Part shown: positions 27,401 to 39,400 of the stretch, one piece after another
How positions within the stretch are numbered: position 1 is the first letter of the stretch
Layout: the number at the start of each line of letters is the position of its first letter
From: Phylloscopus collybita
Taxonomy: Eukaryota; Chordata; Aves; Passeriformes; Phylloscopidae
Assembly (NCBI GenBank): GCA_027886175.1
Contig: JAJNNQ010000002.1
Coordinates: forward strand, 8,242,001-8,306,000
Length of the DNA: 64,000 nucleotides
Direction: 5' to 3'
The notes under the pieces: model-generated
What the model saw: only the letters and a program-made list of their open reading frames with translations
What the model was told of the DNA's origin: nothing
The model's database searches: none
Made by a program: the position numbers and the translations under genes

Positions 27401-30400
27401 AGTCACAGGACAAGGAAATCCTATAGTTATGAGAAAATACAGAACAAAGTCCCTAAAAAAACAATTCCAAAAAATCCAAACCAAAACAAACAAAAAACCC
27501 ACTACAGTATTGTACACTGGCATATCAAGCTGTATATTGCACACAGTATAGACTCTCGAGTCTGGGTACATGGGGGAAAGCATGGGAGGGGATGGGGCAT
27601 TAATCAAATAAATGATTGTCTTAAAAAGCCTTGAGCACTTCTCATTCTGCTTCAAATGTTCTGCTCATGACTAAATGCCACAGACAGACAACAAGAATCA
27701 AAGCTCGTCACTAGAAACATATATAAATCTCATAACAATAAATAAATCTCCTAATAATAATCATATAATAAAAAGAGAAAAGCCAAGTTTCATTTCAGAC
27801 CCATCTACCAAGTTTGCCTCAAGAGGATTATGACTTTTCATCCCCCTGATCATCTATGGAAAGGTAATTCTATAAGTAAAGAAAGCTTGGACAACAGACA
27901 GCAAAAACTATTTCTGGCACTCTGGAAAATCCCCTTCTAGTTCTACTTTTGAGCAGCAAAGACAAATCTGGTGCAGAACTATAAGCAGGCTCCTCCTAAG
28001 ATTTGTTCTAACACTGTTTTGCAGAATATGCTGTTTTTTAAATAGTTGTGGTGGGTTGGCCCTAGTCACCAGCTGAACACCCACAGCCATTCACACGACT
28101 CCCTGCTCAGTGGGCAAAAAGAACTGGAAAAGAAAAGCAAGTTCATGGGTCAAGATAAGGACAGTTTAATAAATGAAGCAAAGAGGACCAAAAAAAAAAA
28201 ACCCCAAAGGAGTGATCCAAATGCAACCACTCACCACCTGCCACAAACAGACCAATACTCAGGCAGGCTCCCAGCAGTGGCTGCCTCCCCAAAACTCACT
28301 TTCCCTCAGTTTGCTGAGGGAATGATGGCTGCACGGCATGCAATATCCTTCTGGTCAATCTGGGTCAGCTGTCTCAGCTGTGACCTCCCAACTTCTTGCT
28401 CATGCCCAGCCCACTCCTAAGGGAAAATGTGGGGAGGAGAAAGCCTTAAGACCACACAGGCACAGCTCAGCAGCAGCCAGAACATTGCTGTGCCACCAGC
28501 ACATCCCAAACACAGCCCCATACAGGCTGCTGTGAAGAAAAGTATTTCCATTCCAGCCACACCTGGTATGGCATTTTAGTATGAAATGGAAATTTTCCAC
28601 TTTATAGCAACTGGTCTCATTTTGATGCTAACTAGTTCATGTCATGCTCTCCTGGAACCTACCTCTCTGACTTTAGAATGAACGGGAGAACTTCTGGGAA
28701 GATGAATTCCATGATGCATGAAATCCTGAATGCAGTTATATTCAAGTACCTACAGTAAAAACACACACATGCTCCTGTTAACAGAATAAAACACTAAAAA
28801 AGACTTGTAGATGTGCAGCAACTATATATGTCCCTAAAACAAGCAAGGGAAAATATTATCTGCTATTGTTTCTTACTTGGCTTCTGCCTGGCCCAAATTT
28901 TTGCATGCTGAGGACCTCAGTCTGCCTCAACTGATTTTCAAAATTTTAGATTATACAATTAATCCAATAGTCAGAAACAAAAAGCAGGGTAAATAAGAAT
29001 ATTTTGGTATCTGGAATTTTGCTCTAGCATTGTTGTGATCTGTCATTATGCCTTTAATCATTTCCATGGAAATCCACAAAAACTAGATAAATACTTGAGC
29101 TATCAACTATACAGACTTACACATACTGAATAAAAGCTTCAATAATTCAACTAACAGGTCAGTGTATGAAAAACATTGTGTATATGCATATTTGTGTGAA
29201 CCAATACTTCAGCAGCAAAATCGAAGGTGTTTAACTGCAGCCAAGCTGATCTTAGTGGGAAAACATTCAAAGCATGGCATATAGCTACTCCTTGACAATG
29301 CTGAAGCGGCCCTCTCCTTAGGGAAATAATTCTTTAAGACTTGTTAAAGGAACCTCTCTGAGGTACAAAGTCATGACTCTTTCCCACTGTGAAATTCAAA
29401 ACTATCCAAATGAAATTTCAAGCATAGTGTTACCTCTATGAATTCTCCTGACACCTTCTTCCAGGCCCTGAAGTAAACTTCTGCAATGTATTCCATCAAG
29501 GATCTGTATTAACATATAGGAAAGACTGTCAGGAAAGCATACTAACCATATCTATGTACAATTCATAAAGGTGAAGCATGAAGTTTTGTGTAAGAACCAA
29601 TATTGTTCTTAATTCTGTGCATCAAATTGGTTTTTAGAAGAAGAAATTCTCTTTTTCAAATCTACACCCATAAGTACCAAGTTAACTCTTAATTAATGAA
29701 CCCAAGCCCTATTACATGATACTTGAAGTATCTTTTATGGTGGGAGAGTCGAAACATTCGCAGGGATACTTTACCATTTACGTCATGAAGAATGCCTTAA
29801 ATTCTTTATAGAGATGTACAGGATACATTATTCTACCTGAAAGCATTAGAAAGCCTCTGGTTTTAACACACAGCATTACTTCTGCATTATTTCACTGAAT
29901 AATCAAAGAAAGAAAACTCCATATTTTTCATCCATCAGCCAAGTTCTCAGGCTATGATTTATCCCACAAGTCACTTCTTATTAGAATGTCTTATATAGAA
30001 ACCTAGCAAATTAAATTAGAGATTGCTTGTAGGAAAAAATAGAAACACTCTACAAAAGGAGAGATGGACCTGCAACCCTCACATTAGCAGTGCAAATAAT
30101 GCAATCCAATTTCTATCAAAGTCATTTGCTTTAGCTAATGGCAAATAAACATTCACTACTCTTATAACTGTACACCCAGGCACATCAGAGCTACTGTTAA
30201 ATGAAGTTGCTGAAACAATATAGCAGTTATACTCAGAAGATTTGTGGGTTTCTGTGTACTGATATATTTTTTCAATACACTAGATATTTTTAGAGTGAGA
30301 CAAACAAGATTTTAGTCAAGCTTTTACTAATTAAGTACTCTAACTGGGGGTGCATACCTTGGAAAGAACTGTAATTGGTTTTTAACAGTTCCATGTATCA

Positions 30401-33400
30401 TTTTAATGAAGTTAACATTCCAGCTGAACAAAAAACTCAAGAGTCTTCTTCCCTGTGGGGAGGGGAAAAGAGGAAAAAACAAAGCTCTGAAGGATACTCA
30501 CTTTAAGAGCTACCTCAAAAATCAGTAAATACAAAGGAAATTACATCTTTAATTTTAAAACGCATAGGTGAAATGGAAAAAACTATTTAAGATTCTTAAT
30601 TATTAAACAGAATTCAAGCAGTACTTTTATTCATACTGTAGAAAGAAAACACAGAAAAAATGAACACATGGATCATGTATCTGCCTCCACTCTTTCAATG
30701 CCCTTTCTGTTTTGGTGTGCCTTCAAGCAGCATTCCAGAATGATAAGACCGTGCAATCAGCACCCTCAAGGCCGGATCACCGAGCTCTGCCAAGGGCAGT
30801 ATCATCCCAGGATGGCACTGGAATGATGGTGAAGGCATAAATAAAAGACCACAACAACTCCACCAGCACTGGACACAGAAGCATTTTTAACAAAGCCACA
30901 GAGAACAGCTGGGCCACTGGGGAAATTGAATGTTCTGATCAGCAAGGACAATTCCTTTCCTCTTGCCACATGAAATGTAGTATTGCAAACCTCCTGGAGC
31001 TGCTTTCATTCACGAAAACAGAAACTGTTTTTCCCAAATTAGTTTTCTTCCATTTTAACAAGTCAGGAACAATGATGACAAATTTGATGAGCAATAGAAT
31101 TTTGCAATAAAAGCCAATGAAGGCTGTGGATGAAGGAAATAAGCCAATACTCTTCCAGAATCACCAAGATCTGCCCAAGGAATTGGAGCCTTGTACAGGC
31201 AGCCTCATTCTGACTTAGCTTACAGATGAAGGTAAGACCCAAAAATGTTTGATCACACATAAGGGTGAGTCAGCCATTTGTAAGGGTCCTTCTGTATGTC
31301 AGCTTCCTAGTCAAAAATAAATTAGGAATATTAATAAAGGAAGTGCAATAGTAGAGAGCACATTGGCAGAAGTGCAAAAGGGTCACTGAAGAAACAGCAG
31401 AGGTTCAGAGGCACTTCCATTGAGAGCTGGACCAAGAGTTGTGTTCACACCTAAGATCAAACACAGAAAACAGAATGCCAGTCACACTTGGACTTGGAGT
31501 GGCACAGAGCCGGGGAGGGAGACGGAAGCACATAGTCAAAAACTGCCCTGTAGTGCAACTGATAGGTGAAATGCCTTTGAGTGAAGATGTAACTCAGAAG
31601 CTCACAAAAATCAAGACCTAAAGGCTAAATACAATATCAAGATTCTTGTCTACAGGTCTGATGGAATCCTTCCTGTTGTCAATGAGAAGTTGTCTCTATC
31701 TCCAACTTTGGTGGCCTAATATAAATGTAGAGGAGTTCCACTTGGCAGGTCACATATCAACATCCCTGACAAAACAAAAAGTCAGGGAGTTTTGACCTAC
31801 AGTTCTTTCCTCAACAAGGCAAGGATGAGGGCAAACTCAAACTCATCTTCTACAACCCCAGCATCAAGACAGATGATAAAAAGCCAAAAAACAGCTTTCA
31901 ACCAATCACTTTTAGCCTTAGGTTTCAAAAGACTGAGCCTGCTCCTGAAAATGATGATGTCTCTAACTTAATCTGCTGCTTGTGATTAATGGGTCTGAAG
32001 TAATTATTGGTATCAACAGTCTCATTATTGTGAGAGGTGCCCTGGTGATTGGCGAATAAGACTCTGAACTTGTCACCTTTGGGATTAATGCAGTATCAGG
32101 GTGTTGTTGGGTGTCTTGTACTGCTGCGCTTGTGGACACAGAGCACCTGACTGTTCTATACACACAGAGAAGGTCAGCAAGGAAAGAGTACAACAGAACC
32201 ACCTCTAAAACACAATAACATCCTCTGCAGCTGTTTGACTGGAAGCCCCATCTGAACAAGAATGTTTTCATAAATCACAGAGATATAAATTCAGAGGATC
32301 ACTCCACTAATGCAGCCCAATAATAAGCTTCTCAGAAATATTACTCTGTGCTGAATAGCACAGCCTGGGAAGGCAGAAACACTGAACTCCCTGATCTTGC
32401 AATGAGGTATAAATGTGCAGTTCTCTATCGGTTTAATCTGATTTAGAACTGATACACTGCATTCCTGACCCTTGCCTTCCTTCAGTCTTGCATATGATGA
32501 ACCATTCCAGACAGTTAATCTGATTGAAAAATAATCTTACTAGGAGAAAACAGCTACCTTCTTCAATCAACTCATGACATTGCTGCTTGAACATTACACT
32601 GTGGAAAGGAAAAGAGGAATGCTAGCCCATGGCAACACAGGATCATTGCAACCTGGAATCATAGCAGCCTAAGCTGCTATGGTGCTGCGCTCTGGGATAT
32701 GTACTCAAAAAAAACCCCTAGGATTACTTTTCTTAGGAACTGTAGGACAAGTCTGCAGACATTAAAGGGAGTATTAGGCCTGATATACAGAAGCTCAGTT
32801 TCATCTCAAAGCAATTCATACATCATGTTGATATTTGGTATTACCATGAGCATTTTAGAAGCAATAAAGGATGCAAAAAAAAGGTCCAGCAGAGATATAC
32901 TGGGGGAGTGTTGGTTGGTTTCTTGTTGCTACAAAAAATCTATCATTAGTGAAATGAGCCAGAAAGGGAAATTAGAGAACACACATGAGGAGTGTTATCA
33001 CTGCAACTGAAGTCCCACAGCACACAAAAGGACTTGCAACTGAAGTGCAACGGCTTCATAGCAACAGGAAAATGCTTTGAACATTTCGAATCTCCTGTCT
33101 GCAGAGCTAGGAAAATCCAAGTTGGCTACCATTCTGGATAGGTACTGGAAGTTAAGTTCATATAGTGAAGTTGGATTTCTGCTCAGAAACTGAGAAATGT
33201 GAATTTGGATGTTTAAGCCCCTGAAATGTTATTTGTCTGAAGAGTGATTCATGTGATCAGCTGTTTAGTTACTGTTTTATGGAGCTGAATTGTTCTGTTG
33301 ACTCTGCTGACTAGGGTTAATACGGCACACCCTAAACACAGAGCAATTTTACATGTCCAGATGGTTTTCCAGAAGGCACAAACCTCTGGCAGTGTCATAT

Positions 33401-36400
33401 GTGCCAGCCCCACATGGATGTCTGAGGCAACTCAGGTCATTTAATGTAGCAGGGGTTGTTCACTTCAGCAATCAAATCCTTCCCAGGACCTGTACTGATT
33501 ATGTTCCTGCACAGATGTCTAAATTTATTTCAGACAATTTAACTGAACCCTGTCCTGGGATCTTTCCAGAATGGGTTATGGTACTCCTTTTATTTTGAAC
33601 TGTTATCCTCCAGGATGTAAAATGACTTGTGTATTGGGCTGGCATGGCAAGGTTTTGGTAGTGGAGGCCTGCAGAGCTGATTTCTGTGAGAAGCTGCCAG
33701 AAGCTTTCCCTGTGTCCATGGAGCCAATGCCAGCGGGCTCCAAGGCAGACCCACCACTGGCCAAGGCTGAGCCCTTAGCCTACAGCTGGAGCTGCTGCTT
33801 TCAGTCAATCCTTCCAGGCAGAAAGTGAAGAATCCACAATTAGGACTCAAACCACTAATGATCAGATGTCAGAGCAGAGAGTGCAGTAAGCTGCTCTCTG
33901 TATCTACTGAGAAAGAGACAGGCCTATGAAAATGCAGACATGACAAAATGTCAAGAATCAGAAATCCCTGGGAGAGCAAAGAGACAAACCTTGGGCAGAG
34001 AGGCGAATGTGCAAAGTGTGGCCAAATCTGCACGTTCTTGTGGAGCAAAGTGGATGAGTTTTAATATGCCAGGAAAAATATTCATTACCAAGTCTGATAC
34101 TGCTGCTTTTTTCCCCTCATATTAAAAAAAAAAAAACCAAACACAACAAAAACACAACTTTTATACTGAAGGCTGTTTCACTCAAAGATTCAAGGTGCAA
34201 GCTTCTTTTAGAAAAGCTGTGTAGTAATTAACACGTTATACTAGAAGTTTCACATAATGTGGAAGAAAAAAAGAACTACAAGAATTTGCTTCTAAAGTCC
34301 AGATAGCAGTCTTATTTTACATATATAATTACCAATTATTTACTCTTCCTATATGAAGATGAAATACTAAAATAATACATATTCAAATATAACAGAAGAA
34401 AAAAACATATAGAATCAAATATAGTTAATGCATTTTACATACTGTGACAAAGAACACACACAAGTACACACTTTTTCCAGATGACAAAAAATGGCTTAAA
34501 ATGAAATACACCAAGGACACAAAATTAATTGTAAACTTTGTCAATAAAGTCTTACTTGTCTTTCTTCTGTCCACCCACATTTTTCTCTTTTTCCATTCCC
34601 ACCTCTCATACTACCTTAGTACATCATTTTAGTCAAAACTAAGATACCTTAAAATATGATATGTAAGAAACAAAAACCCCACCAACTTTATGGCAGGTAT
34701 CCAACCCCTGCTCTGTCAAACCCTTCACCTAACTCCTTCAATATCTGTAAAATGCCTTATACTGCCACAATCACACTGCAATCTCAGGGCTCATTTTATG
34801 ACAGAAGTTCATATAATCCACAGGAAAAGGAATATATCTATTGCACACATGCAGGGAGGAGTTAGAACTTCAGAGATAAAATCAGGGCGTCTGGTCACCT
34901 GACCAGAAAAAAGGCTTGGACACCACTATGCTGGTGCACAGGCACAATCCAAAAACAACAAAACAGCAACTGTTCACTGAAAGAAATGTATGTAGTTAAA
35001 TAAAGTAATTCTGATTTTTCTGTGAAGTTGGGTTCTTTTTATGCTACTTTTAGGACAGAATATGGCAACACAATCTTCTATATGGAGTCATTTAGAAGGA
35101 AAATTATTTTGCTACAGTTACTTGTTTTCAATAAAAGAAAAACTGCTATAAAAGAAAAGAATTACAACCAGGGAATGATTTTAAGTATCGAGGGAAATGC
35201 ACTGGAAGGAAAGCACTTGATTCTTATTGCCTCAGGATAAAAGAAGTGGACTGAAGATTTAGACATAAACTTTCACCCTTAAGTCTGGAATAGGAACAAG
35301 TTTTCCAAATGAAACAGAGAATCATTTCTAGCTTGGAGTCAGAGCTGATTTGTCTCATGTTGCTACCTTCTGTACAGTAAAAAAAGACAAACTGCAAAAC
35401 TATTAAAAGCAACCAAAGCTCACTGCCACAAAACCACAGTAGGATAACAGTTGGCTTACCTCTTCTTTCTTAATGTGTTTTACACTCATAAAACACTGAA
35501 GCAGTAAGTCCTTGACTTCATTACTCTCATCAGAATCGTAATCAAAACAAAGTAATGTCTGATGTAGATTCCATACACGAACTAGATCTGCACCCTGACA
35601 GGAAAAAAGAAGCCCACATTAGAGTGGAGTAGGCATGGCTTTGATGCAAAGCAGCATTGAAAGGATTTTAAATAATGAACTTGAAATGCGTTGTTACAGA
35701 TTTTGAAATTACGAACATTCATTTCATCACATTACTGGGAAAAAATACACATAACTGCAGAAATTCTGACTTCCAACAAATGAAGACATGCTCAAGTACA
35801 GAAAAAAAGTTGCCATTGCATGCAAAAGGTGTTAAAACCACATCATTCCACTTCCAAACTTTACAGAATACACGCAGTTAACAGGGAAAAATAGAGGAAA
35901 GAAATAAAGATACATCTCTTGGGTTAGTGCAAAAAACATGTATCACAATACCCCCAAGTAACACACACATTTTGAAAAATGAAAGAAAAGTTATTTGTAG
36001 AAAGATAAAGAGAAGATGAAGCTTCCCACAAAAGCTGTCTCTATGCTTAGCTGAACACAGTACTTAAAATCTGAGTTGACAAAAAGGGTTAATGCAATAA
36101 AAACCTTGGTCATTGTACTCAACAAAAGACTGAAAAGATGAAAAGGAATGCAAAAAAAAAAAAAATCCAGTTCACTTGTGAAACTGATGCCAAAAATCTT
36201 TAAAATCTGTTTTAGAGAAGGCAGTGTTTTATTGGAAGGATTATCTTTCTTGAACTATTAAATGATAACCTGAAAGTCAGTAGAGCCTCAGCATACCGTA
36301 GCAGCTTTATTCAAGCTTTTTCTCAGCAGAATGACAAACAGAGTCTTCCCCAGCTGCTCCTTCCCTTCCAGTCCCTTCTCCCACCACATCTGACACACAT

Positions 36401-39400
36401 GCTGGATAGCATCCTTCAGGATATTTTCAGATGCAGGTAATGCAGGAAGAACACCTACAAGAGTAATGAAATAAGTAAGTACTGCAAAGAACCAAGTCAT
36501 TCCTGTAAAATGTCTGTTAGCACAGTGACTACACCTCACAGTGTCAGCTAGCTCCTGACACATTTATACACCTTCATGGCTTATGCTCACTGCAGTATTT
36601 AGGCAACTCTAAGGTTTGGCCCAAGTTTTTGGCTCCGTAACAACAGAATATTGAGTTTCCCTTAAAAGTAATACAAGTCACAGGATAATCAGTTACCTTC
36701 CACTGGGTGAACAGCTGGGAAAAAGAAAACTATTTACATTCCAACTTCTAAATTGTGCAGCTGGTTTTTAGGTAAACACTCCCTTAATTTTGCCTCATAA
36801 ATATGAACTAAAACCAGTACCAACTTTTCTCCTGTGAATTCTGTTTCCTAGGCCAGCTGGACTTCAGTCATATCAAAGAGCCTCTGTAAAAAGCTGCATT
36901 CTGTACAGAGAAGTACTCACCGTTCAGTATAAAAGCGCATTCTACAAGAGCTTTGTAGTTCACATTTTCATCCACTGCAGGTATGGAAGCAGTAACCACA
37001 GTTGCAACTCCTTGAATCACTGCTGCAGTTTGTTTCTGAAAGAAGGCAATGCTGAAGAAACACCTCTGCAGTTTGTTTTGGACTCAGAAAATAATTCAAA
37101 CAAGAAATAAACCTTAGCAACAAAGAGCAAATCTGAATTGTTACTATGCTTCCATTTTGAAGAAGGAGCATACTGGCACCCAAATCCTACCAAGTAAGAG
37201 GCAAAAGAGTAGATTTTTAAAGTACATCTTTTCAAAAAGTTTGAAAAAGGTTTTGCTTCAGCTAGCAGATAACCTTGTGACTGTACATGTGCATCCATTC
37301 CTGCACTAAAGTCCTCATCTGCAACAAACCCACTCAAACACACATCCATTTCAGAGCTGAAAAGCCCCTAGCAGGGTCTTGTGTAACTCAGAGATGCCTA
37401 CATCTTATGACTTTCACTCCAAGTGTGTGATTCTACAGGCCTCTGAACGGATAACTGATTTCTCTACAAGCCTCTAGGTTTCTCTATTGATTTCCCCACT
37501 GCATTTCTCTTCTTCCCCCCAAATTAAATAACCTTTTCCCCCAGTATTCTCAAGGCTTCATAGACTACAGCACAGGAGGCAGTATGTAAGGGTCTGAGTC
37601 AGAAAATTCTTTATATTCCAAATTTGTGGGAGGAGCAGTCAAATCTAGATTTCATGATCTTCATTAAATAAAATGACATCACAAATCAAGTAGTGAATTT
37701 CTTATACTATATGCCAGCTACTTAACATCTGCAACATTAACATTTGTTTACTGAAATAAGACATAGAAAAAGTCAATTCAACTCTACTGAGAAAACTGTC
37801 ACATCTTTCTTATTAAAAATTATCAGCAGATATAGTCTTTTACAGTACAGAACAATCAAAAGTTCACCTTAACCCAAGCATAATTTTAAAAAAATGGGCA
37901 GGAAGATGATATTTGGAACTGATCTTATTTGATAACCGCTGCATGTTTTCAGATATTACGGAAATATTCCATTTTAGTTCCCAAAAAACAGAACAGTCAT
38001 CATATTTTCATTTTACAAGATTCTTACCATTTCTGGAACTATCTCAACTTCCATGTCATCATCACTTTTATCCCCTTCAGGCCTGTACCATGTTTCCACA
38101 GGATTCTCCATCAAGCTGTCTGTCAGTAGCTGTGTCAGTCTCTGCCATAGCACTTCTTTTTGCTTTCTTGGCAATTCTTGAAGTAGCTCATTCAAGTCAA
38201 AATGATCAGATGTATTTTTCTATAAATGGTCAGAAGATAGCACACAATCCCACATCAGTGAAGTGCCTTATACTTCATCATCATATTTTCTACATTTAAT
38301 GTGGGTTTCTCCATTAATGATTAATTTATACTCCTCTGCAATTATAGAGATAAAATACTTTCTAGAAGTTATCTTTTTTAAAAATAGCATAAGGAATTCC
38401 TGCTAGTTAACTCTTTATCATAAGGCAAAAGCGCTGTTTTTAAGACAAAAGCCTTTAGCCCTTGATAGCAATGAAGACAATTCCATACCCATAGCTAAGA
38501 AGCTCAAAACTACACAGAATTTAAATCCCAGATTGTATCTTTGCTCTCTTAAATATCCATTGATGATGCCTGTTGACAGAAAATCCTTAGGCAAGGATTG
38601 GAAAGGCAGCAGTCAGTAGAGCCATAGGAATGGCACTGATTTGGGATATGATCTGCACACATCAGGGCTCTGCACACTGCACTGTTCTAAAGCCCCACAT
38701 CAAATTCAGCTCCTGAGCCTGCTGACCCCACACCTCCCGCTGAAGCCCTGCTGACAGGGAAGCCACCATCAGTCTCCAGCACAGACTGCACCACGAGGTC
38801 GATCTGAACTATTTCCTAGTAAGAACCTGACTAGAAGAAGAGACACAAGGGGTCTGTTAGAATCAAAGAAGGCTAGGCAACCTGCTAGGAAAGGGAATAT
38901 GCAGAGAAGATGAGAAGGAAAACTAGGCACAACCAAGAGAAAGAACAGATAATTTCTGAGATGTAATTTGCTGTACTGAAGTGAAGGTTTACTGGATCAA
39001 AAACACTTCAGTGGTAAGAGGGAGAATATCCATGATCTTGAAATAAATATATATTTTAGTTAGCAGATATACTGCAAGGCATCAAAAAGAAAAAGTCAAA
39101 GTTAAAAACGGAAAAGAATGAAAGAAGCAGCAGTAAGCATTAGAAAGTTCCCAGAAGGGTATGAGAAGAAAGATCCTATTACATATTTATAAGAGAATTT
39201 CTGTTCTATTTTACAACTGAAAACAAATATAATAAACTAAAGGCCACCCAGGGAATTCTGCAGCCCTGTGCTTCAAACAAACCCAAAAGACAGGATATTA
39301 AGACTGTACTGTTTTGAACAGAAAGAATGAATTCATAATAAGACCACAGCTTTTGGATTTTTCTTTGGGATGATATGAAATAGAATTATTCCAAAATCTA

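Larger units (their letters stand above)
26485..28662. other. NCAPG2 intron 9
   Basis: Contains direct-repeat copy B (27138-27233), a CTCF-like motif (27263-27274) and a solo LTR (28047-28573). Confidence 0.7.
30453..35459. other. NCAPG2 intron 6
   Basis: A 5 kb intron. It holds a coding-like block with broken frames (31430-32260) and an LTR fragment (33628-33835). The rest is AT-rich with no recognised feature. Confidence 0.7.

Noticed and set aside
28046..28420. 124-codon plus ORF
   Set aside because: Falls inside the solo LTR; no gene signature.
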